From CAZPZZ01 sp964591245 (GTDB lineage: Bacteria; Acidobacteriota; Vicinamibacteria; Vicinamibacterales; UBA8438): a stretch of 33,693 nucleotides of DNA. The stretch is from positions 1 to 33,693 of the forward strand of contig CAZPZZ010000034.1 in the NCBI GenBank assembly GCA_964591245.1. Reading direction: 5' to 3'. This document shows positions 16,413 through 24,786 of this stretch, piece after piece (the stretch's first letter is position 1; each line of letters begins with the position of its first letter). The position numbers and the translations under genes are program-made. The notes under the pieces are model-generated. The model saw only the letters and a program-made list of their open reading frames with translations, was not told the DNA's origin and did not search any database.

Positions 16413-16800
16413 GGTTTAGACCTCTTTCCAATCGGCTGCCACGTCTGCCTCGTGGAACGCTGAATTCCACAAAATTCCCAGTTGCTACAGGAATGTAGAT
16501 GCGGACTGAAATTCGATGACAAACGTGTGGCTCTGCTGCGGCCCACGGCTGATTCCAGGGCCGTTACTCGAACGCTGCGCCATCCTGGAGGTGCGAGCGG
16601 ACGTTGGGGCAGCGGTGTAGAGACGGAGATGTTGATCCTGTGTTCCCGTGATCGACATTCTTGTCGTCTTTAAATTTCAGGGCCACTGCTATTTACAGTT
16701 TTAATAGATTTTTTTATTTCATTATCTATCTGATTATAAAGAACTTATTTGTGTCTTGGTGATTCTGATCGAGATGGAATTTTAGCTTTGCGGTCAAACC

Positions 16801-16816
16801 AGGACCAAACATTGCA
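16801..16816 (+). promoter_or_regulatory. Weak sigma-54-like promoter candidate
   Basis: AGGACCAAACATTGCA has the obligatory GG-N10-GC spacing and a perfect TTGCA at -12, but its -24 element departs from TGGCAC. Transcription would begin near 16827, about 100 bases before the porin start. Nitrogen-scavenging operons are often NtrC/sigma-54 dependent, which is why I flag it; no matching NtrC site pair was found. Confidence 0.3.
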
Positions 16817-16856
16817 GACAAGTTCAGCCAAAGACGCGTACCGGTTCATGATGACC

Positions 16857-16874
16857 GCACCTACGCTAAGGTGC
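16857..16874. repeat. Inverted repeat GCACCT-N6-AGGTGC in the operon leader
   Basis: Six-base arms separated by ACGCTA lie about 50 bases before the porin start. It could be an operator or an mRNA hairpin. The arms resemble NtrC half-sites (GCACC/GGTGC), but the spacing is 8 rather than the usual 5 between those cores. Confidence 0.4.
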
Positions 16875-16926
16875 CGACGTGGGGTCGCGCACCACAGAGA
16901 ACCACGGTACAGCAGAGAGGGGGACT

Positions 16927-18156
16927 GTGTTTAATCAAAGTGTTCGTGAAAGTAGGGTGTTGCCAGGATTTTCGACATTCATGTTGACATCGTTGGTGTT
17001 CCTGTTGGGGGCGATGACGTTCACTCCGGCGACCGTGCTGGCGCAAGACGAAGAGCCACCGCGGGTTAGCGTCGGCGCAGGTATGCAAACGAGCTTTTTG
17101 CACCATGCTCCCGCTGAAGGGGATGCGGTAAGTAACTTCCGGCTTAACAGCCTGCGCTTCTATTTGAACGGCCAGGCCGCCGACAACATCAACTTCATGG
17201 TCAACACCGACATCAATTACGGAGGCACCTTGTTTGTATGCCCAGAAGGCGGTAGTTGCCCGGCTGGGTATGGCAACCAGGGCAACGAGGTGCAAATTCT
17301 CGATGCGGTCGCCCAGATTGGCATTTCCGACAAGTTCAACATTTGGATGGGCCGGCACTTGCCGCCAAGCGATCGCGCGAACCTCTATGGCCCCTACTAT
17401 GCTCATCACTGGGCCGTGTTCAGCGACAGCGTGCAGGACGGCTACCCATTTCTCTTTCAGGGACGCCAAAATGGTGTGACCTATTGGGGCCAGTTTGGCA
17501 AGGTCAAGCTATCTGGTGGTGCGTATGATGGGTCCTCGACAGGTATCGGTAATAGTAGTTCAAACTTGATGACGGCCGGTCGTGTGCAGGTTGATTTCTG
17601 GGATCCAGAGGCGGGCTACTACCTCAACGGCACCTACTATGGACAGCGTAACCTGCTGGCCATTGGTTTGGCCGGACAAACCCAGGCGGGAGATGTGGTC
17701 CCGCAGATTGTCAGTGAGGATGGAAAGATCATCGAGGCACTGACTACGAAGTATGCCAGCAGTTTCGATTTTCTGCTCGAACGTATGACCGGCGGGGGCA
17801 GTGCCGTATCGCTTGAAGCGGAACTGGTTCGCTATGACGGGCTTGGCGGGTATCCTGGTGCTCCTGGCTCGGCGTATCAGACCCTGACTGGCGGTTATCT
17901 ACTCGCGGCTTATTTATTTCCAGAGATGGGCGGACCGGGGCAGTTCGAAATTCTCGCGAAGTTTGCGAAGGCGACGTTTAGTAAGGACAGGAATTTCTCG
18001 TACCCGGACTTCGACCAGACAACGACAGAGGTCGATTTCAACTATATACTGAATCAGTTCAATGCGCGGGTGATGATATTCTTCAAGAAAACCGATTACT
18101 CGGCCGTTCGGATGGACGACACTCAAGTCGGCCTTGGCTTGCAGGTCCAGATGTAG
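16927..18156 (+). CDS. Outer-membrane porin heading the urea operon
   Basis: A 409-residue exported beta-barrel protein. The signal peptide runs to about residue 39 (GFSTFMLTSLVFLLGAMTF, ending VLAQDEE). The mature part resembles phosphate-selective porin-like (OprO/OprP) barrels: alternating hydrophobic strands, FRLNSLRFYLNGQ and NFMVNTDINYGG at the N-terminus, QIGISDKFNIWMGRHLPPSDRAN and GRQNGVTYWGQFG in the middle, and a terminal strand VGLGLQVQM ending in Met rather than the common Phe. Start is GTG at 16927 with an AGAGGGGG stretch just upstream; an upstream GTG at 16879 would displace the signal peptide. It is 32 bp ahead of urtA, so it probably lets urea, or possibly other short amides, cross the outer membrane. 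Confidence 0.82.
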   Translation: MFNQSVRESRVLPGFSTFMLTSLVFLLGAMTFTPATVLAQDEEPPRVSVGAGMQTSFLHHAPAEGDAVSNFRLNSLRFYLNGQAADNINFMVNTDINYGGTLFVCPEGGSCPAGYGNQGNEVQILDAVAQIGISDKFNIWMGRHLPPSDRANLYGPYYAHHWAVFSDSVQDGYPFLFQGRQNGVTYWGQFGKVKLSGGAYDGSSTGIGNSSSNLMTAGRVQVDFWDPEAGYYLNGTYYGQRNLLAIGLAGQTQAGDVVPQIVSEDGKIIEALTTKYASSFDFLLERMTGGGSAVSLEAELVRYDGLGGYPGAPGSAYQTLTGGYLLAAYLFPEMGGPGQFEILAKFAKATFSKDRNFSYPDFDQTTTEVDFNYILNQFNARVMIFFKKTDYSAVRMDDTQVGLGLQVQM

Positions 18157-18188
18157 GCTACTGTCCCTTTCATGAATAAAGGAGTGGA

Positions 18189-19490
18189 ATGGTGAAGCTC
18201 GTACAAGCTAGTTTCGTAATTGCTCTGGGCATCATGGTTGGCGCCTGTGGATCCTCGGAAGAAGCCGATGAGGGTGCATCCGGTGATCCGATCAAGGTCG
18301 GTGTCTTGCACTCACTCTCTGGCACTATGGCCATCAGTGAGACGACCCTGAAAGACACAGTGGAAATGTTGGTTGAGGAGCAGAATGCCAAGGGCGGACT
18401 GCTTGGTCGACCGGTAGAGGCTGTGGTTGTCGATCCTGCTTCAGATTGGCCGCTTTTTGCTGAACGGGCGCGTGAACTGCTCGAATCAGATCAGGTCGAT
18501 GTCGTCTTCGGGTGCTGGACTTCCGTGTCTCGAAAGTCTGTGCTTCCAGTGTTTGAAGAACTCAATGGTCTGCTGTTTTATCCAGTCCAGTATGAGGGAG
18601 AGGAATCGTCACGGAACGTGATTTATACCGGTGCTGCTCCGAATCAACAGGCAATTCCGGCGATTGATTACTTGATGAATGAAGTCGGTATTGAACGCTG
18701 GGTCCTTGAAGGCACGGATTACGTGTATCCCCGTACAACGAATCGGGTTCTCGAGGCATACCTGAAACAACAGGGTGTTGCGGATGAGGATATCTCGATC
18801 AATTACACGCCATTTGGGCATTCCGATTGGCAGACACGGGTATCCGAGATTCGTGATTTTGGTTCCGCTGGTCGAGCAACCGCGGTGGTTTCTACGATCA
18901 ATGGTGATGCGAACGTGCCGTTCTATCTGGAACTTGCCAATCAGGAAGTGTCCGCGGAGGACATTCCCGTCGTGGCGTTCTCAGTCGGCGAAGAAGAGCT
19001 GTCTGGTCTCGACACGACACCCTTGGTCGGTCACCTGGCTGCGTGGAATTACTTCCAGAGCATCGATGCTCCTGTGAACAGTGATTTCATCTCGAGCTGG
19101 CAAGCCCGCATGGGTGCGGACCGCACGACGAACGACCCGATGGAAGCGCACTACATTGGCTTCAACATGTGGGTCAATGCGGTCGAGGCGGCGGGGACCA
19201 CGGACGTTGACGCGGTAATCGAGGCGCTGCCGGGGATTGAAGCGCCGAACCTCACTGGAGGAACGGCCCGGTTGTTGGCGAATCACCACATTACCAAGCC
19301 GGTGTTTATCGGCGAGGTCAGGGCTGACGGACAGTTCGACGTGGTGTGGCAGACCGAGGGACTCGTGCCGGGCGATGCCTGGTCCGATTATCTTCCGGTC
19401 AGTGAAGACACCGAAGCGGATTGGGTTGAGTTGCAGTGTGGTAACTACAACACCGTGACCGGTGTGTGCTCGGGACAGAACTACGAGTAA
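18189..19490 (+). CDS. urtA: Urea ABC transporter substrate-binding protein (lipoprotein)
   Basis: A 433-residue type I periplasmic binding protein of the UrtA/FmdD group. A signal ends in the lipobox VGAC with Cys20, so it is probably anchored to a membrane rather than free. The mature N-terminus IKVGVLHSLSGTMAISE and segments VDVVFGCWTSVSRKSVLPV, LLFYPVQYEGEE and YTGAAPNQQAIPA are diagnostic of UrtA. It captures urea for UrtBCDE. Start at the ATG at 18189, with AAAGGAG at 18178-18184 five bases upstream. It is 32 bp after the porin and 30 bp before urtB. The short-chain amide binding protein FmdD is the closest alternative, but the adjoining urease genes argue for urea. Confidence 0.95.
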   Translation: MVKLVQASFVIALGIMVGACGSSEEADEGASGDPIKVGVLHSLSGTMAISETTLKDTVEMLVEEQNAKGGLLGRPVEAVVVDPASDWPLFAERARELLESDQVDVVFGCWTSVSRKSVLPVFEELNGLLFYPVQYEGEESSRNVIYTGAAPNQQAIPAIDYLMNEVGIERWVLEGTDYVYPRTTNRVLEAYLKQQGVADEDISINYTPFGHSDWQTRVSEIRDFGSAGRATAVVSTINGDANVPFYLELANQEVSAEDIPVVAFSVGEEELSGLDTTPLVGHLAAWNYFQSIDAPVNSDFISSWQARMGADRTTNDPMEAHYIGFNMWVNAVEAAGTTDVDAVIEALPGIEAPNLTGGTARLLANHHITKPVFIGEVRADGQFDVVWQTEGLVPGDAWSDYLPVSEDTEADWVELQCGNYNTVTGVCSGQNYE

Positions 19491-19520
19491 CGAGAACGAC
19501 ACTTCAACTGGATTCGACGA

Positions 19521-21284
19521 GTGCAAGTAGCAACGTTGGGCGGGTGGCGGTCAATTTGGCTGCCACTCGCCTTCTTCTGTCTCAGCTTTTGTGCTGTGCC
19601 TCAGGCACAGACTGATCTCCCCGGTGAAGACGGGGTGGAGACCCCGCCTGAAGCCCAGGACGCGGAGCTTGATCCTGTATCCGATGCCATAGTACCCGCG
19701 TCGGATGGGCCCCTCGATGACGAGGCCTTTCGGAGCCTGGTTGATGGATTTCGGGACGCAAATTTTCGTGAAAAGCAGGCGCTTGCCGAGCGCTTGTTGA
19801 ACAGTGGCCATGCAGGCGTTCGAGATCTACTCCAGGCTCTGCTTGACGGCCGTCTGTTCGTGAGGGACAGCGATGAGCAATTGTTCGTCGTGGAGTCCAC
19901 GGACGAGAGTTTGAGCGAGTTTGCTCTTCTGGATCCAGCGTCGTCTTCGGCGGCCGGTTCGGCTGTAGCGGACCAGTTGAGCCGGGTGATCACAAATAAC
20001 CAACTGCGGCGATTTCTTCGAACCGTTATTCCCCGATTCTCCCTTGCGAGTCCTGATCCCGATGTTCGGCTGGATGCGGTGCAACAAATGCTCCGGTCGC
20101 TGGATGTGCCGGCCATTGATTTACTGCGGGTGCGCGCCGGCGAGGAAACCGATGAGCGGGTGTTGTACGAAATCGACACTGCACTGGCATTGACCTCCCT
20201 TGACGAGGCCGATGCGAGAGGTCGCCTTGCCGCCGTGCAGACACTGGCGGAGCGGCTGAATCCGGAAGTCTACAACCGTCTCTCACTCCTGGTGGAACGG
20301 ACAGAAGGCGGGACATTTGTCGAACCGAATGCCGATGTGCGGCTTGCTGCGGACGAGGCGCTGAGCAGTATTGAATTGCAGCGCACCTTTTACTCGATGA
20401 TCGAGACGGCGTTCTTCGGTTTGAGTTTAGGGTCGGTGCTGGCATTGGTTGCCATTGGGCTGACCATCACATTCGGCGTCATGGGTGTCATAAACATGGC
20501 GCACGGCGAATTGATGATGCTGGGAGCGTATACGACCTACGTCGTGCAGCTCCTGATGCCGAATCACATCAATTACTCTGTCTTTGTTGCGATTCCTGCG
20601 GCGTTCCTCGTTGCGGGATTGGCAGGCGTGATCATCGAGCGTACCGTTATTCGATTTCTCTACGGCCGTCCGCTGGAGACGTTGCTCGCCACGTTTGGTG
20701 TGAGCTTAATCTTGCAGCAGACGGTGCGGTCGGTTTTCACTGCGAATAATCGCCCCGTTGTGACTCCTACCTGGATGAGTGGGACGTGGAACATTAATGA
20801 AGCTTTCTCGCTAACGTATAACCGGCTATATATCGTCCTGCTTACGCTCATCGTGTTCGGCGTCCTGGTGGCTGTGCTCAAGCACACGAGGATTGGACTC
20901 GACATCAGGGCGGTATCGCAAAATCGCCTGATGGCGCGGGCGATGGGCGTCCGGAGTCAATGGGTTGACGCGATGACCTTCGGCCTGGGTGCCGGTATCG
21001 CTGGGGTCGCTGGGGTTGCGCTGAGTCAGATCAGTAACGTCGGACCAAATCTGGGCCAGTCGTACATCATCGATTCGTTCATGGTGGTGGTCTTCGGCGG
21101 GGTGGGCAATATCTGGGGAACCCTTATCGGGGGCATGTCCCTTGGTATTGTCAACAAGGTGCTTGAGCCTCTTGCTGGAGCCGTGCTCGGAAAGATTTTT
21201 GTGCTGGTGGCTCTGATCTTGTTCATTCAACGTCGTCCGCGAGGGTTGTTTCCGCAGACTGGACGAGCGGCAGAGGGCGTGTGA
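19521..21284 (+). CDS. urtB: Urea ABC transporter permease UrtB with periplasmic N-terminal domain
   Basis: A 587-residue permease, much longer than LivH (about 300). Residues 1 to about 32 form a signal peptide (WLPLAFFCLSFCAVPQAQ); residues 33-290 form a hydrophilic alpha-helical region with HEAT-like helix pairs (RDANFREKQALAERLLNSG, DVRLDAVQQMLRSLD, DARGRLAAVQTLAERLN) and ALLDGRLFVRDSDEQLFV. The permease begins near residue 295, with the hallmark VINMAHGELMMLGAYTTY and a later GGVGNIWGTLIGG loop. The extension is known in proteobacterial-type UrtB proteins; its role is unknown. GTG start at 19521, with no strong ribosome binding site, 30 bp after urtA. The stop overlaps the urtC start by four bases (GTGA). 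Confidence 0.93.
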   Translation: MQVATLGGWRSIWLPLAFFCLSFCAVPQAQTDLPGEDGVETPPEAQDAELDPVSDAIVPASDGPLDDEAFRSLVDGFRDANFREKQALAERLLNSGHAGVRDLLQALLDGRLFVRDSDEQLFVVESTDESLSEFALLDPASSSAAGSAVADQLSRVITNNQLRRFLRTVIPRFSLASPDPDVRLDAVQQMLRSLDVPAIDLLRVRAGEETDERVLYEIDTALALTSLDEADARGRLAAVQTLAERLNPEVYNRLSLLVERTEGGTFVEPNADVRLAADEALSSIELQRTFYSMIETAFFGLSLGSVLALVAIGLTITFGVMGVINMAHGELMMLGAYTTYVVQLLMPNHINYSVFVAIPAAFLVAGLAGVIIERTVIRFLYGRPLETLLATFGVSLILQQTVRSVFTANNRPVVTPTWMSGTWNINEAFSLTYNRLYIVLLTLIVFGVLVAVLKHTRIGLDIRAVSQNRLMARAMGVRSQWVDAMTFGLGAGIAGVAGVALSQISNVGPNLGQSYIIDSFMVVVFGGVGNIWGTLIGGMSLGIVNKVLEPLAGAVLGKIFVLVALILFIQRRPRGLFPQTGRAAEGV

Positions 21285-22381
21285 ATTTCGACAAACGCGG
21301 CCTTCTCGCGCTGGTTACTGACCGTGCCAGCCTCGGGCTTCTGGGACTACTCGGTAGTGTCGCAATACTTGTGCCACTGCTGAATTTGTTCGTTCCAGAG
21401 TCATCACCTCTACATCTGTCAACGTACGTCGTTAGCTTGATCGGGAAGTACCTCTGCTATGCGATCTTAGCGGTCGCAGTGGACCTCATCTGGGGATTTT
21501 GCGGCATCCTGAGCTTGGGACATGCTGCGTTCTTTGCTCTGGGTGGGTACGCGATGGGCATGTACCTCATGCGCCAGATTGGCACCAGAGGTGTGTACGG
21601 CCATCCCGTGCTCCCAGATTTCATGGTCTTTTTAAACTGGGACGAGCTGCCGTGGTTTTGGTACGGATTTGATCAGTTCTGGATCGCGTCGTTGATGGTG
21701 GTGTTGGTCCCAGCTTCACTGGCGGGGGTGTTCGGTTGGCTCGCCTTTCGTTCGCGGGTGACGGGTGTGTATTTCTCCATCATGACGCAAGCGCTGAGTT
21801 ATGCCTTGCTCCTCGCTTTCTTCCGTAACGATATGGGGTTCGGCGGAAATAACGGATTTACGGATTTCAAGGACCTGCTCGGGTTCGACCTGCAGAGCGA
21901 CGGCACGCGTGCCACGCTGCTGGTGCTCACGACGCTGACGTTAGCGGTGAGCTATGTGGCATGTCGGGCGATCGTGGCGTCCAGAGCCGGGCGGGTCTTT
22001 CGTTCTATCCGTGATGCTGAGAGTCGAACACGATTCCTGGGCTATCAGGTTGAATCATACAAGCTGTGGCTTTTTATATTTTCATCCGTGCTGGCCGGAA
22101 TAGCTGGTGCGTTGTATGTTCCTCAGGTCGGCATTATCAACCCCAGTGAATTTGAACCGATTAATTCCATCGAAGTCGTGATCTGGGTATTGGTTGGAGG
22201 ACGCGGGACCTTGTATGGTGCCGCCCTTGGTGCCGTTCTGGTGAACTACATGAAGACTTTCTTCACGACCGCCATTCCAGAGCTGTGGCTGTACGCGCTC
22301 GGCACAATTTTCGTGTGCGTGACCGTGTTTCTTCCTCGGGGGCTGGCGGGGTTACTACCTTCGCTAAACCGGAAGACATGA
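21281..22381 (+). CDS. urtC: Urea ABC transporter permease UrtC
   Basis: A 366-residue LivM-type inner-membrane permease with about 10 hydrophobic segments. Characteristic segments are DLIWGFCGILSLGHAAFFALGGYAMGMYL, then SRVTGVYFSIMTQALSYALLLAFFRNDMGFGGNNG, which is typical of UrtC, and YVPQVGIINPSEFEPINSIEVVIWVLVGGRGTL near the end. It partners with UrtB to form the urea channel driven by UrtD and UrtE. GTG start overlaps the urtB stop, and its own stop overlaps the urtD ATG, pointing to translational coupling. Confidence 0.95.
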   Translation: MNFDKRGLLALVTDRASLGLLGLLGSVAILVPLLNLFVPESSPLHLSTYVVSLIGKYLCYAILAVAVDLIWGFCGILSLGHAAFFALGGYAMGMYLMRQIGTRGVYGHPVLPDFMVFLNWDELPWFWYGFDQFWIASLMVVLVPASLAGVFGWLAFRSRVTGVYFSIMTQALSYALLLAFFRNDMGFGGNNGFTDFKDLLGFDLQSDGTRATLLVLTTLTLAVSYVACRAIVASRAGRVFRSIRDAESRTRFLGYQVESYKLWLFIFSSVLAGIAGALYVPQVGIINPSEFEPINSIEVVIWVLVGGRGTLYGAALGAVLVNYMKTFFTTAIPELWLYALGTIFVCVTVFLPRGLAGLLPSLNRKT

Positions 22382-23214
22382 CATCACTGTTTCCACCTCC
22401 TGGGTCGGTCGACGAGTCTGATCACGGCTGGGAAGCGCAGCGTCATGCGGCGGCGCAGCGCAGGCCATCGGTCATGTTGGGTCGGGTTCTCTATCTTGAG
22501 AAACTGACGGTCAGCTTTGATGGGTTCAAGGCATTAAACGAATTGACACTTCATGTTGATCCCGGGGAGTTGCTGTGCATCATCGGGCCCAACGGTGCTG
22601 GCAAGACGACAATGATGGATGTTGTCACGGGGAAGACTCGTCCGGATGCGGGTACGGCATGGTTCGGTAACGATACGGATTTACTCTCGTTGACCGAGCC
22701 GGAAATCGTCCAGGCTGGTATCGGGCGGAAGTTTCAGAAGCCGACTGTCTTTGAGTTCTTGAGTGTATTCGAAAATCTAGAACTCGCCCTGTCCGACAAG
22801 AAGTCAGTGTGGCATACGCTCGCCGCTCGGCTGACCAATCAGCAGCGTGCTCGAATTGACGAGGTCTTAGAGATCATCGGGCTGAAAGACGAGCGCGTGG
22901 CGACAGCTGGAGCGTTGGCGCACGGTCAAAAGCAATGGCTTGAAATCGGGATGCTTCTCATGCAGGACCCCGATTTACTGCTTGTGGATGAGCCCGTAGC
23001 CGGTATGACGCCGCAAGAAACCGAACGTACCGGAGAATTGCTTCTTTCCCTGGCAGGTAAGCACTCGGTCGTGGTCGTGGAACACGACATGGACTTTGTG
23101 CGGTCGATAGCTGGCCGGGTCACGGTTCTACATGAGGGGCGGGTGCTTGCTGAAGGAGATATGAACAAAGTGCAGTCTGACCCCAAAGTTGTTGAGGTAT
23201 ATCTCGGAGAATGA
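22378..23214 (+). CDS. urtD: Urea ABC transporter ATP-binding protein UrtD
   Basis: A 278-residue LivG-like ATPase. Walker A is GPNGAGKTT (residues 70-78), Walker B ends LLLVDEP (Asp204-Glu205), and the signature is the UrtD-typical variant LAHGQKQWLEIGMLL (180 onward). The switch His is in VVVVEHDMDFV. About 30 residues (FPPPGSVDESDHGWEAQRHAA) precede the conserved domain, longer than in LivG. The ATG at 22378 is preferred because it overlaps the urtC stop as ATGA; an in-frame start at 22285 would overlap urtC by 97 bp. It powers urea import with UrtE. Confidence 0.95.
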   Translation: MTSLFPPPGSVDESDHGWEAQRHAAAQRRPSVMLGRVLYLEKLTVSFDGFKALNELTLHVDPGELLCIIGPNGAGKTTMMDVVTGKTRPDAGTAWFGNDTDLLSLTEPEIVQAGIGRKFQKPTVFEFLSVFENLELALSDKKSVWHTLAARLTNQQRARIDEVLEIIGLKDERVATAGALAHGQKQWLEIGMLLMQDPDLLLVDEPVAGMTPQETERTGELLLSLAGKHSVVVVEHDMDFVRSIAGRVTVLHEGRVLAEGDMNKVQSDPKVVEVYLGE

Positions 23215-23912
23215 GTCTGCTGTCGATCAAAGGCCTGAACCAGGCCTACGGTGGGAGTCGCACGCTCTGGGACATCGATGTCGATGTGCAGCCGGGATCA
23301 CGGTTGTGTCTGATGGGTCGGAATGGGATGGGTAAGACGACCTTACTCAAGTGTGTGATGGGTTTGATTCCGACCGTGTCCGGTGAAGTGAAGTTCGAAG
23401 GTGTCGAGCTGCTGGGGGCGCCGGCTGAGCGACGTGCACGTCTTGGCATCGGTTACGTGCCTCAGGGACGAGAGATTTTTCCGCAACTGACGGTTGAAGA
23501 GAATTTGGAAGTCGGATTGGCGGCTCGTAAGGATAGGCGCCGTTCGATTCCTGATGAAATCTTCGATCTGTTTCCGGTGTTGAAGCAGATGCTAGGCCGT
23601 CGAGGTGGTGATCTCTCTGGTGGGCAGCAGCAACAACTTGCCATCGGTCGGGCCTTGGTCTTGAATCCGAAGCTGCTGATTCTCGACGAACCTACTGAGG
23701 GGCTGCAACCCAATATTGTTCACGAAATTGGCGACATCATCATCAAGCTCAACAAGGAGACCGGGGTGACCGTCATGCTGGTCGAGCAGAAGTTACTCTT
23801 CGCGAGGCGCGTGGCGAGTGAGTTTCGAATCCTTGAAAAGGGTCGGTGTGTCGTCGGTGGTGAAATCGACGAACTGACCGACGATCATGTACAGAACTAT
23901 CTTGCCGTCTAG
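23211..23912 (+). CDS. urtE: Urea ABC transporter ATP-binding protein UrtE
   Basis: A 233-residue LivF-like ATPase, the usual length. Walker A is GRNGMGKT (residues 36-43), the signature is LSGGQQQQLAIGRAL (135 onward), and Walker B is LLILDEPTEG (Asp159-Glu160), followed by GLQPNIV. The early YGGSRTLWDIDV and GYVPQGREIFPQLTVEENL are typical of UrtE. The ATG overlaps the urtD stop by four bases. The ureD gene starts 12 bp downstream, tying transport directly to urease. Confidence 0.96.
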   Translation: MSLLSIKGLNQAYGGSRTLWDIDVDVQPGSRLCLMGRNGMGKTTLLKCVMGLIPTVSGEVKFEGVELLGAPAERRARLGIGYVPQGREIFPQLTVEENLEVGLAARKDRRRSIPDEIFDLFPVLKQMLGRRGGDLSGGQQQQLAIGRALVLNPKLLILDEPTEGLQPNIVHEIGDIIIKLNKETGVTVMLVEQKLLFARRVASEFRILEKGRCVVGGEIDELTDDHVQNYLAV

Positions 23913-23924
23913 TCTGATCGCGCG

Positions 23925-24782
23925 GTGCGTGGTAGACGGTATGACGACGGGTTCGGGTGGAGGGTGACGCAACGGAACCCGGCCGGTCTCGGGCGACTGA
24001 CGGTGGCACGTGTGGGGCCACGCAGCGTCGTGACCGAGGCGTTCGCAAGTAGTCCACTGCGGTTGCTGACTCCAGCCAACCACGGACATGCTGCGTGGGT
24101 GTACAGCTCGAGTTATGGCGGTGGGTTGCTGGATGGCGATGTGTTGTCGATGCACACGACAGTTGGCCCGCGGGCCTGCGCATTCGTGTCGACGCAAGCG
24201 TCAACCAAGGTCTATAAGTCGCCACGAGGGACTAGGGTCGAGATGACGGCAGACGTTGCGGACGACGGTCTTCTCGTTCTCGCGCCTGACCCCGTCGTAT
24301 GTTTCGCCGGATCGACGTACCGCCAGTTCCTCCAATTTGATTTGTCCTCACGTGCGGGGTTGGTGGCTGTGGACTGGGTTTCGTCAGGTCGGCGCGAGTC
24401 GGGAGAGCGTTGGGCGTTCGACGAGTACCATAGCGGGACTGTTGTACGATTCGGGGGGCGCCTCGCCATGCATGACGCCGTGGCGCTTCGCGCCTCGGAT
24501 GGGGACCTGGCGACCCGCCTTGGCCGATATGATGTTCTCGCCGTCGCCGTCGTTATGGGCGTGGCGCTCTCGGGGGATGTCGAGCGCATCATGACCCGGG
24601 TGAACTCGGACCCGCCGACGGGCGATCAAGAACAGCTGGTGACCGCTAGCGCCATTGGAGCATCAGGGTGTGTGGTGCGCGTGGCTGGGCGGTCGGTGGA
24701 AGCAGTAGGTTACACTTTGCAGACGTTCCTCGATTTCGTGCCGGCCCGGTTGGGCGACAGCCCCTGGGCGCGGAAATGGTAG
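23925..24782 (+). CDS. ureD: Urease accessory protein UreD
   Basis: UreD (UreH) is the scaffold that joins urease apoprotein to UreF and UreG during nickel insertion. At 285 residues the length is normal. Diagnostic segments are LLTPANHGHAAWVYSSSYGGGLLDGDVL, then STQASTKVYKSPRG and APDPVVCFAGSTYRQF. The GTG start at 23925 gives the full N-terminus; a GTG at 23964 directly after a GGGTGGAG stretch is a weaker alternative, and neither has a well-placed ribosome binding site, so translation may depend on coupling to urtE 12 bp upstream. The gene order D-AB-C-F-G is a common urease arrangement except that E is missing. Confidence 0.93.
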   Translation: MRGRRYDDGFGWRVTQRNPAGLGRLTVARVGPRSVVTEAFASSPLRLLTPANHGHAAWVYSSSYGGGLLDGDVLSMHTTVGPRACAFVSTQASTKVYKSPRGTRVEMTADVADDGLLVLAPDPVVCFAGSTYRQFLQFDLSSRAGLVAVDWVSSGRRESGERWAFDEYHSGTVVRFGGRLAMHDAVALRASDGDLATRLGRYDVLAVAVVMGVALSGDVERIMTRVNSDPPTGDQEQLVTASAIGASGCVVRVAGRSVEAVGYTLQTFLDFVPARLGDSPWARKW

Positions 24783-24786
24783 CTGT

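Larger units (their letters stand above)
16413..16926. other. 514-bp non-coding control region ahead of the urea operon
   Basis: No convincing gene on either strand. The left part is GC-rich like the genome; from about 16670 to 16760 the sequence turns strongly AT-rich (ATTTACAGTTTTAATAG, long T runs, ATTATAAAG), typical of a promoter/enhancer or DNA-bending region. It contains a GTGGAA-N7-TTCCAC inverted repeat (16452-16470), a sigma-54-like site (16801-16816) and a GCACCT-N6-AGGTGC inverted repeat (16857-16874). Confidence 0.7.

Noticed and set aside
16482..16673. 63-codon frame in the control region upstream of the porin
   Set aside because: No ribosome binding site, irregular composition with many Arg and Cys, and no hydrophobic or domain pattern; treated as non-coding.
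16413..16926. NtrC or NtcA binding site pair upstream of the urea operon
   Set aside because: No GTA-N8-TAC site is present, and the only GCACC/GGTGC pair has the wrong spacing and lies downstream of the promoter candidate.
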